A stretch of 5,329 nt of DNA, taken from NCBI GenBank assembly GCA_902766805.1, contig CACXFF010000107.1, positions 1 through 5,329 on the forward strand. The letters run 5' to 3'. The notes under the pieces were generated by a model. It worked only from the letters and a program-made list of their open reading frames with translations, did not search any database and had not been told where the DNA came from. The stretch is from an uncultured Coriobacteriaceae bacterium. Lineage in GTDB: Bacteria > Actinomycetota > Coriobacteriia > Coriobacteriales > Atopobiaceae. A program made the translations under genes and the position numbers. This document shows positions 1-4,708 of the stretch, piece after piece; positions within the stretch are counted from its first letter, which is position 1, and every line of letters starts with the position of its first letter.

Positions 1-276
1 GCAGGAGCCGTCGCACGGCGGCCGCCCTCGCCCCTAGCCGCAGGCGCCGACGTCATAGCTAGCCCCACATATACGGGTCGCCCCGCCACCACCAACTCAT
101 CGCACGCGCGTCGCCCCAATGCGCTGCATGTGGGCACCCGTCACAGACTCGACCAGCTCACCACGCACGGGCCCACGTCACTCAGACAAACACCGATCGC
201 CTCGACCACGACCAGCCCACCGCACGCGGGCCGTCACCCAGCGCGGCAACGCACAACCCTCCCGTTCTGCGCCGCG
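1..276. other. Non-coding left flank with degenerate repeats
   Basis: I see no convincing gene here. The open frames that cross it are shadows of the minus-strand PIN gene. The stretch is C-rich on the plus strand and seems to hold loose repeats about 57-63 bases apart, each with a GCACG-type core (near 102, 165 and 222) after a CCACC/ACCAGC-like run. A long imperfect inverted repeat pairs 130-141 with 167-176 (10 pairs, 2-base bulge). No T-run follows on either strand, so I do not call a terminator for the toxin gene that ends at 277. The repeats are weak and judged by eye. Confidence 0.4.
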
Positions 277-849
277 CTAGAGCGTATCCCCTGCGAGCCA
301 GGTGCGCAGGTAGTACGCGGAGTCACGCGCCGGCCCGTCGGAGACGCCGCCGCCCCGGGCCAGCCCGGATTCCAGCAACGCCAGCATCTCCGAAGGCGTC
401 TTCGCGGCGATGTCCGCGTGACGCAAGAGGCGCTTGTCGGTCGTGACGAGATAGTCCGCTCGCGCACGGCTGCAGCCCGCCAAGATGAGGTCATCCTCCA
501 GGTCGTCGTGCAGGGGACGGAACTTCTCGGCGAAATAGAAGTCCGAGGCATCGGCAGGTATAGGCGTCGCCACCTCACGCATCTGGGTCGCGCAGTCCCA
601 TGCGTAGGTCTTTGCCGTCTGCGCCTGCAGGTCGGTCAGAGGGCCTCCCTCTCGGAAGAACCTCTTCGCGCAGATGGCAGCCTTGGCATAGACGTCAAGC
701 GCGCTATGCGCTGCGTACGCGAGGGAGATGTCATGGTCCAGGGCATAGCGGACCAAAGCCTGCGCGGCCTGCCTGCCCGGACGATCGAGCAGGTAGAGGT
801 CGAGCCACACGCATGTATCCAAGAACAGTATCGGCAAGCAGACGCTCAT
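277..849 (-). CDS. PIN-domain ribonuclease toxin (type II toxin-antitoxin)
   Basis: A 190-residue protein with the features of a PIN-domain nuclease, a family of Mg-dependent RNases usually acting as toxins. The N-terminal beta strand carries the first catalytic acid in LFLDTC (Asp11). A mid-protein acid may be Asp52 in a HSALDVYAKAA helix. The C-terminal block at about 118-142 has the family pattern EDDLILAG followed by DYLVTTDKRLL, giving Asp119 and Asp138 as the remaining metal-binding acids. At 190 residues it is longer than the usual 130-150: there is extra sequence at about 65-115 and a C-terminal tail after about 160. Its ATG overlaps the antitoxin stop as ATGA, so translation is probably coupled. 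No clear terminator follows. The fold call is firm; the RNA target cannot be read from sequence, and a non-toxin PIN role is possible. Confidence 0.85.
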   Translation of the reverse strand: MSVCLPILFLDTCVWLDLYLLDRPGRQAAQALVRYALDHDISLAYAAHSALDVYAKAAICAKRFFREGGPLTDLQAQTAKTYAWDCATQMREVATPIPADASDFYFAEKFRPLHDDLEDDLILAGCSRARADYLVTTDKRLLRHADIAAKTPSEMLALLESGLARGGGVSDGPARDSAYYLRTWLAGDTL

Positions 850-1208
850 GAGACCACCCTGCCCTCATCGCGACTGAGCCACTCGTCATAGAGCAGCTCG
901 TCGAGCTCATCGTCGGAGGGAGCGACGTAGGCCGCCCGGTCAACCTCTGCCAACGCATACAGCCGCTCCTGCCAGCCGTCAATCTGCGCAAGGCACACCT
1001 CGCCACGCGAGGCAGTCTCGCTCGGCGCCTGCGCGGCAAGCAGCGCAAGCACCTGCTCACACTCCTGCGCGCCACCCGCAATCTTGGCCCAGAGCGCACG
1101 GACGAGCTCCGCGGGCATCACCCCCACCCGCTCGAGCACCGCATCCCCCGCGTCGCGTAGCTGGGCATCCATGCGGACATTGAGCTGTGATGTCAGCGTC
1201 GTGGCCAT
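846..1208 (-). CDS. RelB/DinJ-family antitoxin
   Basis: A 120-residue protein. Residues about 8-45 match the RelB/DinJ ribbon-helix-helix pattern: a short strand (QLNVRMD), a helix (LRDAGDAVLERVGV), then a second helix after MPAELVRALW. This domain normally dimerises, binds its own operator and represses the operon. The acidic C-terminal part (about 85-120, with DDELDELLYDEW) is the expected toxin-wrapping region. The family is usually 80-100 residues, so the middle and tail are somewhat long. I chose the ATG at 1206-1208 because a GAGGAGGAGG run (about 1213-1223) sits just upstream. The in-frame ATG six codons earlier would put that site inside the gene. It is first in the operon and overlaps the PIN toxin by 4 bases. 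RelB-like antitoxins classically pair with RelE-type toxins, so the PIN partner is worth noting. Confidence 0.82.
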   Translation of the reverse strand: MATTLTSQLNVRMDAQLRDAGDAVLERVGVMPAELVRALWAKIAGGAQECEQVLALLAAQAPSETASRGEVCLAQIDGWQERLYALAEVDRAAYVAPSDDELDELLYDEWLSRDEGRVVS

Positions 1209-1212
1209 ATGC

Positions 1213-1273
1213 CCCCTCCTCCTCATCTTTTATTGCTACATAGTGTAGCAGAACATTTGTATCTGTGCTAGCA
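1213..1273 (-). promoter_or_regulatory. Promoter, operator and RBS of the toxin-antitoxin operon
   Basis: Read on the minus strand, an extended -10 (TGCTACACT, 1250-1242) lies upstream of a strong ribosome binding site (about 1223-1213) and the ATG at 1208. The best 17-bp-spaced -35 (TAGCAC, 1270-1265) is poor. A perfect inverted repeat, TGCTACA-tag-TGTAGCA on the plus strand (1234-1250), covers the -10. A second palindrome, TGCTAGCA (1266-1273), covers the weak -35 and reuses the same TGCTA/TAGCA half-sites. This layout fits autorepression by the ribbon-helix-helix antitoxin. The palindromes are seen directly; the binding is inferred. Confidence 0.6.
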
Positions 1274-1280
1274 TATAAAT

Positions 1281-1318
1281 GGGATTCGCGCCACGTCATT
1301 CGACGCGAAGCGGATCCC
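1281..1318. repeat. Imperfect inverted repeat in intergenic region
   Basis: GGGATTCGC (1281-1289) can pair with GCGGATCCC (1310-1318), nine pairs including one T.G, around a 20-base loop. It lies upstream of the toxin-antitoxin promoter and downstream of the permease terminator. No T-run follows on the plus strand; on the minus strand an ATTTATATG tail follows. It may be a weak second terminator or an upstream regulatory structure. From here to about 1474 I see nothing else recognisable. Confidence 0.25.
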
Positions 1319-1474
1319 ACGCCCACAGGACAGGGCGCGCCAGCCAGCGTCCGCATGCAGCGGCAAGCAGCCCGCGCCTTCCTTGGTCAAGCGGACAGGG
1401 CAACTGCATCATGCGCCAGCCGCCAATAGCTCTCCCTCGTCCTTTGGCACGGAAGCCTCCCGTCGAAGAGAGAC

Positions 1475-1499
1475 AAAAAGAGCGCCCGACGAGGGGCGC
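1475..1499 (-). terminator. Rho-independent terminator of the PTS permease gene
   Basis: On the minus strand a perfect six-pair GC stem (GCGCCC 1499-1494 with GGGCGC 1487-1482) and a six-base loop are followed by TCTTTTTGTCT. It begins about 30 bases after the permease stop codon. This is a canonical intrinsic terminator and suggests that the permease transcript ends here, separate from the toxin-antitoxin operon. Confidence 0.82.
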
Positions 1500-1529
1500 C
1501 CTGGGAAGGGGGGACGTATGAGGAAGGGC

Positions 1530-2894
1530 TTAGGCTACCGACGCCTCGCTGGCCCGCACTTCGTTGGCCAGAGCATCGTTGGCAGGCGCCTTGCCGGCTT
1601 GGGCCTCGCTCTTCAGAGCCTCGTCCGCCTGGGTCTCGTTGGCCTGCTCCACAGCGCATTCCTGCTTGTCGAGCGCTTTGAGGAAGGGCAGGTAAACAAC
1701 CAGGCTGATGGCGATTTCCACCACGTTCCACACGGCGCCGCGCCAGCCCATGTTGATCATGCCCTGCAGGATGGGGATGTTGGTGGGGGCGCCGACGCCG
1801 TTGCCCACGGGCAGGATGCCGACGGTCACCAGGAAGTACGAGATGGCGATGAGCACGGGCGGCAGGAGGATGAAGGGGATGGCCATGACCGGGTTGAGCA
1901 TCATGGGGAAGCCGTAGACGACGGGCTCGTTGATGCCGAAGAGCGACGGGACGATGGCGAGCTTGCCCATGGAGCGGTAGCGCTGGGACTTGGCAAAGAC
2001 CAGGCAGGCGATCATGAGGCCCAGCGTGCAGCCCGCGCCGCCGATGTTGCACACGGTCTGGACCCAGCTGCTCGTGATGATGTTGGTGGCGGGCAGACCG
2101 GCAGAGATGGCGCTCACGTTCGCCGCGTCGGCAGCGCCCCAGATGGGAGCGGTGACCATGGCGACGGCCATACCGTGCACGCCGAAGAACCAGCAGAGAC
2201 CCGTCAGGAGCTGGGCGATGATGGCCGCCCACACCGAAGAGCCGAGGTTGGTGAGCGGCGCGGCGATGAGGCCGTAGATCACTGCGTGCAGCGTGCCGAA
2301 GGGGGTCAGGCCCATCAGCAGGTTGACGATCGCCCACAGGGCGGAGATGGCGGTGCCTGGGATGATGCCGACGAACGACTTGGAGACGAAGGGCGGCACC
2401 GAGTCGGGCAGCTTGATCGTGATGTTGCGGTCGATGAACCAGCAGTACAGCTTGGCAGAGACGAGCGCCACGATCATGCCGGTGAACAGGCCCGTCGAGC
2501 CGCACCAGGTGAGGGGCAGGTTGGTGACGGCCATGTAGCCCTCGCCCACGGTCTCCATCGGCGTCACGAGGAGGAAGGAGACGAGCGCGATGAGGCCCGC
2601 GGTGAACCCGTCCTTCTTCTCGGCCTTGGCGAAGGTGAACGCCATGGAGAACGCAGCGTAGACGGCCAGCATGTTGGTGGTCACGTTGACCATGGCCTTG
2701 AGGACCCCCATGAGCCCGGTCGAGGCGAGGAACGCCTGGTAGCCTTCGAACGGGATCTGCTGAAGCAGCGACCCGATGGAGCCGATCATGAGCGCCGGCA
2801 TGAGCGCCATGAGGCCTTGCGAGATGGTTTGGATGATGCGGTTTTGGCCGACGCTCCCCGCGAGCGCCTGGAGCTTTTCGATGAAGCCTTCCAC
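1530..2894 (-). CDS. PTS sugar permease EIIC, cellobiose/lactose family
   Basis: Membrane subunit of a phosphotransferase system of the cellobiose/lichenan/lactose (Lac) family; it carries a sugar across the membrane for phosphorylation by EIIB. The protein is hydrophobic, with many transmembrane segments after an amphipathic N-terminus (GFIEKLQALAG). The family block GINEPVVYGFPMMLNP contains the conserved Glu, and FFGVHG holds the conserved His. In the Bacillus ChbC structure such residues line the substrate site (family knowledge). Start: an ATG at 2910-2912 gives 460 residues but has only a weak AGGG upstream. A GTG at 2892-2894 has AAGGAGG five bases upstream and gives 454 residues, so I prefer it. 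The last about 39 residues form a pentapeptide-repeat tail not expected in the family. No EIIA or EIIB gene lies in the window. A terminator follows. The exact sugar is unknown. Confidence 0.9.
   Translation of the reverse strand: MEGFIEKLQALAGSVGQNRIIQTISQGLMALMPALMIGSIGSLLQQIPFEGYQAFLASTGLMGVLKAMVNVTTNMLAVYAAFSMAFTFAKAEKKDGFTAGLIALVSFLLVTPMETVGEGYMAVTNLPLTWCGSTGLFTGMIVALVSAKLYCWFIDRNITIKLPDSVPPFVSKSFVGIIPGTAISALWAIVNLLMGLTPFGTLHAVIYGLIAAPLTNLGSSVWAAIIAQLLTGLCWFFGVHGMAVAMVTAPIWGAADAANVSAISAGLPATNIITSSWVQTVCNIGGAGCTLGLMIACLVFAKSQRYRSMGKLAIVPSLFGINEPVVYGFPMMLNPVMAIPFILLPPVLIAISYFLVTVGILPVGNGVGAPTNIPILQGMINMGWRGAVWNVVEIAISLVVYLPFLKALDKQECAVEQANETQADEALKSEAQAGKAPANDALANEVRASEASVA
1533..1649 (-). 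repeat. 15-bp tandem repeat encoding the permease pentapeptide tail
   Basis: The final 39 codons of the permease fall into nearly eight units of 15 bases, each giving a pentapeptide of the type xxA(N/D/S)E; examples are EQANE, APAND and ALANE. Several units share a GCCAACGA core on the minus strand. The tail is charged, Ala/Glu-rich and follows the last membrane segment (VVYLPFLKALDKQ), so it should be cytoplasmic or lie at the membrane surface. The phase is kept to the stop codon without indels. The repeat is seen directly; any function is unknown. Confidence 0.75.
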
Positions 2895-2899
2895 GGGTT

Positions 2900-2906
2900 C
2901 CTCCTT
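2900..2906 (-). promoter_or_regulatory. Shine-Dalgarno site deciding the permease start
   Basis: AAGGAGG on the minus strand lies five bases before the GTG at 2892-2894 and inside the reading frame of the upstream ATG (2910-2912). Its quality and spacing argue that translation begins at GTG, with the ATG either unused or a secondary start. Confidence 0.65.
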
Positions 2907-2912
2907 GGTCAT

Positions 2913-3012
2913 AGGCCCTTGCTTGCATGATTTGAAGATTACTGACTAATGTTCACCTCTGAAATGGCGGTATACTAAGAAAAACTAACCATTCTTTTGC
3001 AAATGAGGAAAC
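2913..3012. promoter_or_regulatory. Divergent control region between permease and regulator genes
   Basis: An AT-rich gap in otherwise GC-rich DNA. On the plus strand TATACT (2971-2976) is a good -10 for the regulator, without a clear -35, and GAGGAA (3005-3010) is its ribosome binding site. On the minus strand TAGTAT (2977-2972) with TTGCAA (3002-2997, 19-bp spacer) could serve the permease; TAATCT (2941-2936) is an alternative -10. The motif ACTAA occurs three times on the plus strand at 2945, 2974 and 2984. Two copies are 10 bp apart, and one overlaps both -10 candidates. Direct repeats of this kind could be sites for the AraC-type regulator. Promoter elements are eyeball calls. Confidence 0.45.
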
Positions 3013-3999
3013 ATGGACCAGCTGCGCGCCACACGCCTCGACTCCGCCCTGCGCGCGGTGAACGACATCGAGGCCGAGCGCCTCGCCGGGACGCGCGTCA
3101 GCCGCCTGACGCAAGCCCCCTTCGACAAGGCGCGGGGAGCCTACGTCTTCGACACGCTCTATCTCGAGAACCGCCCGCCCATCGCCGTCACCAGGCATGA
3201 CCGCTTCTCGCCGACGCCGCCCCATTATCACTACGACATCGAGTTCAACATCATGTACGCCGGAAGTCTCAGGCAGGTCATCGACGGCCAAGAGGTGCGC
3301 CTGAGCCCCGGCACCATCTCGCTTGTGGACACCAAGACCGTCCACGAGCTCGACTCCGCAGGCGAGGGGGACATCCTCATCAACATCGCCCTGAGCAAGG
3401 AGTTCCTCTCCGAGCGGCTCGTCTCCGCGCTGCCCGCCAACAACCTGCTCACGACGTTTTTCGTCAACGCGCTCAACAGCACGTCGCAGCAGGTCAACTA
3501 CCTCGTGTTCGACACGAGTGGCGAGAAACGCCTGCAAGCCACGATCGAGGAGCTCATCTACGAGTCGTTCTTCCCCTCCCCCAACATGCACACGGAATTC
3601 CTCGACCAGCTGTTCCGGCTGGCGGTCATGGACATGCTGGGCTGCATCGACGCAAACGTGGCGTATTCGCGCCTGAGCAAGAGCAACCTCATCGTGGCCG
3701 ACGCGCTCAGGCTCATCGACCAGCAGTATCCCAGCTGCACGTTGGAGGGCGTGGCCCGGGAGGTCGGGGTGAGCGCGCCCTATCTGACGACGTTGCTCAA
3801 ACGCAACGTGGGCAAGTCGTTCATCCAGCTCGTGACCTCCAAGCGCATGGCGCTCGCCCGCGAGCTGCTGCTCACGACCGACGTCACGGTAGAGCAGGTC
3901 GCCCACAGCTGCGGGTACGAGAACCTGAGCTTCTTCTACCGCAAGTTCCGTGAGGCACACGGCTGCAACCCGCGCGAGCTGCGCATGCGCCGCGCGTGA
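3013..3999 (+). CDS. AraC-family transcriptional regulator with cupin-like sensor domain
   Basis: A 328-residue DNA-binding regulator. The N-terminal half (about 60-135) looks like an AraC-type cupin barrel: HYHYDIEFNIMYAGSLRQVIDG resembles the usual His/Glu-containing strand pair, and LSPGTISLVDTKTVHEL the next strands; this fold normally binds a sugar or sugar phosphate. Residues about 228-326 form the double helix-turn-helix domain. The first motif is around TLEGVAREVGVSAPYLTTLLKR (243-264), the second around VTVEQVAHSCGYENLSFFYRKF (291-312), ending in the typical NPRELR. Length (about 300) and order are normal for the family. The ATG follows GAGGAA by only two to four bases, rather close, but no better start is seen. 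It is divergent from the EIIC gene, which suggests that it controls the permease, probably as an activator. No canonical terminator follows. Confidence 0.9.
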   Translation: MDQLRATRLDSALRAVNDIEAERLAGTRVSRLTQAPFDKARGAYVFDTLYLENRPPIAVTRHDRFSPTPPHYHYDIEFNIMYAGSLRQVIDGQEVRLSPGTISLVDTKTVHELDSAGEGDILINIALSKEFLSERLVSALPANNLLTTFFVNALNSTSQQVNYLVFDTSGEKRLQATIEELIYESFFPSPNMHTEFLDQLFRLAVMDMLGCIDANVAYSRLSKSNLIVADALRLIDQQYPSCTLEGVAREVGVSAPYLTTLLKRNVGKSFIQLVTSKRMALARELLLTTDVTVEQVAHSCGYENLSFFYRKFREAHGCNPRELRMRRA

Positions 4000-4014
4000 G
4001 CCGTGGCTTGCTGG

Positions 4015-4030
4015 GAGGCGATTGCGCCTC
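4015..4030 (+). terminator. Small hairpin just after the regulator gene
   Basis: GAGGCG (4015-4020) pairs perfectly with CGCCTC (4025-4030) around an ATTG loop, 15 bases after the regulator stop codon. No T-run follows, so it is not a canonical intrinsic terminator. It may still help stabilise the 3' end. Confidence 0.3.
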
Positions 4031-4068
4031 GGGTGATATGGGGTGTGCGAGCACGGGTTGGCAAATGC

Positions 4069-4333
4069 GGTCACCAGGCTGGCCGCTTCTGTTCTCAACG
4101 GCTCGGGGCCAGGGGCTTGACGCAAAAAGAGGTCACTCCAGTGGCCCCAACTCGACCCAATCCGGGCCGAAGGGTCCCCAAAAACGCAATTGGGGTCACT
4201 CCAGTGGCCCCAAGTCTCGGGAAGCGCCCGCGTGGGGCCCGTTTGCGACAGTTGGGGTCACTCCAGTGGCCACTTCTATCCCCAACGGGCCTGGAACAGG
4301 GGCTTGGGGCCAAAAGGGGTCACTGGATTGGCC
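4069..4333 (+). repeat. Five-unit tandem array with a 16-bp near-palindromic core, 62-63 bp period
   Basis: The core starts at 4069, 4131, 4194, 4256 and 4318, a step of 62, 63, 62 and 62 bases. Units 2-4 have the identical core GGTCACTCCAGTGGCC. Units 1 and 5 keep the outer GGTCA and TGGCC but change the middle. Spacers of 46-47 bases are related, not random: unit 1 and unit 4 align without gaps (shared CTTCT, CAACGG, AGGGGCTTG), unit 5 starts like unit 4, and units 2 and 3 both begin CCAA. In unit 3 the symmetry extends to a 24-base inverted repeat (4190-4213). Related spacers and the short core argue against CRISPR. Confidence 0.85.
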
Positions 4334-4345
4334 ACTACTATCCCG

Positions 4346-4378
4346 AACCCCAAGGAGCTGCGCGTGAGCCATGCGTGA
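4346..4378 (+). pseudogene. Possible echo of the regulator gene 3' end
   Basis: These 33 bases align without gaps to the last 33 bases of the regulator gene (3967-3999) with 25 matches, and both end in TGA. Translated in the matching frame this gives NPKELRVSHA against NPRELRMRRA in the regulator. No similarity is visible further upstream, where the 62-bp array begins. It could be a remnant of a duplicated or neighbouring AraC-type gene, or chance in GC-rich DNA. Confidence 0.3.
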
Positions 4379-4391
4379 CCTGCGCTTTATT

Positions 4392-4445
4392 GCACCCCAG
4401 GCACCCCAGGCACCCCAAGCACTCCCAGACATCCCAGGCGCTCCA
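4392..4445. repeat. 9-bp minisatellite
   Basis: Six consecutive 9-base units. The first two are identical (GCACCCCAG), the third differs at one base, and the last three are progressively diverged but keep a CC(C)A core in phase. It lies between the 62-bp array and the strong hairpin. It is a plausible slippage-prone site with no coding role that I can support. Confidence 0.7.
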
Positions 4446-4455
4446 CACACATAAC

Positions 4456-4486
4456 GCGCGCCCGAGGGACCGTCCCCCGGGCGCGT
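4456..4486 (-). terminator. Strong hairpin, candidate transaldolase transcript end
   Basis: CGCGCCCG and CGGGCGCG arms, then GGGA/TCCC around a three-base loop. On the minus strand the one internal mismatch becomes a G.U pair, so 13 pairs are continuous (4485-4473 with 4469-4457). That suggests a minus-strand RNA structure. The tail after the stem is CGTTATGTGTG, poor in T, so termination would be inefficient or non-canonical. It lies about 210 bases beyond the transaldolase stop codon. Confidence 0.45.
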
Positions 4487-4556
4487 CAAGCCCAGCCGAT
4501 AGCTTGGTCTTCATGCGCGGCGGGCCCAAGCGCGCCAAGCCCAGCCGATAGTTTGG
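4482..4556. repeat. 26-bp direct repeat at 49-bp spacing
   Basis: Positions 4482-4507 and 4531-4556 match at 24 of 26 bases; both contain CAAGCCCAGCCGATAG. Each copy has six-base inverted ends (TCAAGC/GCTTGG and CCAAGC/GTTTGG). The two differences between copies each turn a Watson-Crick pair into a G.T pair on the plus strand, so both copies keep a six-pair stem with a ten-base loop. Confidence 0.8.
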
Positions 4557-4576
4557 GGCCAGGCGAGGCAGGCTCA

Positions 4577-4640
4577 GGCATGGCATGCCCCACCGATGCC
4601 CTGGGCTCATCCGCAACCGGCTCAGCCGGACAGGGGCATG
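4577..4640. repeat. Nested palindromes in the transaldolase 3' region
   Basis: GGCATG-G-CATGCC (4577-4589) and CCGGCT-C-AGCCGG (4617-4629) are perfect 13-base inverted repeats with a one-base centre. CATGCCCC (4584-4591) is also complementary to GGGGCATG (4633-4640), and that larger stem would enclose the second palindrome. This part of the 3' region could fold strongly; no T-run is present. Confidence 0.45.
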
Positions 4641-4708
4641 GCCACCCGTGCAGCCAGAACCTTGGCCCATCCGCGACAGGCCCATCCGCGGCGGGATCAG
4701 CCGGTGAC
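4604..4708 (-). repeat. Degenerate 15-bp tandem repeat running into the transaldolase stop
   Basis: Seven 15-base units in constant phase. Clearest are those at 4604, 4664 and 4679, which share GGC(C/T)CATCCGC, and those at 4619 and 4694, which share TCAGCCGG. The two units between (4634-4663) are diverged. The unit at 4694 contains the TGA of the transaldolase gene. In the adjacent minus-strand frame the units read as pentapeptides such as AADGP, VADGP and VADEP. Confidence 0.6.

Larger units (their letters stand above)
4000..4696. other. Gene-free, repeat-packed convergent intergenic region
   Basis: The regulator and the transaldolase converge here, leaving 697 bases in which I find no credible gene. 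The open frames present lack start signals, have peptide sequences that merely mirror the DNA repeats, and overlap each other on both strands. The content, left to right, is a short hairpin, a five-unit 62-bp array, a copy-like echo of the regulator 3' end, a 9-bp minisatellite, a strong hairpin, a 26-bp direct repeat, two small palindromes and a 15-bp repeat entering the transaldolase gene. Each is listed separately. Confidence 0.7.

Noticed and set aside
130..891. 253-codon plus-strand open frame across the toxin gene
   Set aside because: Arg-rich composition, no RBS, and antisense to the PIN gene with its conserved acidic motifs.
1383..2930. Long plus-strand open frame (515 codons) opposite the permease
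   Set aside because: Its product is His/Asp/Gly/Arg-rich low complexity, an antisense shadow of GC-rich codons; the minus-strand permease has clear family motifs, an RBS and a terminator. The 513-codon minus-strand frame there is also a shadow.
2953..4125. 390-codon minus-strand open frame opposite the AraC-type regulator
   Set aside because: It reads as Val/Glu/Arg-rich antisense sequence without domains, while the plus strand encodes a complete AraC-family protein with RBS.
4124..4146. Minus-strand terminator from core 2 plus the following TCTTTTT
   Set aside because: The T-run is well placed, but the stem carries a C/A mismatch on that strand, and no minus-strand gene ends just upstream; the hairpin at 4456-4486 is the better candidate.
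4069..4333. Regular repeat spacing resembling a CRISPR array
   Set aside because: The conserved core is only 16 bases and palindromic, the 46-47 base spacers are related to each other, and no cas gene is in the window.
4003..4551. 182-codon plus-strand frame, and its overlapping frames, in the repeat region
   Set aside because: The peptide only mirrors the DNA repeats (GVTPVAP, HPR units), has no good RBS, and several frames on both strands are equally open.
4000..4696. Insertion sequence or transposon
   Set aside because: No transposase frame or terminal inverted repeat pair enclosing the region could be recognised.
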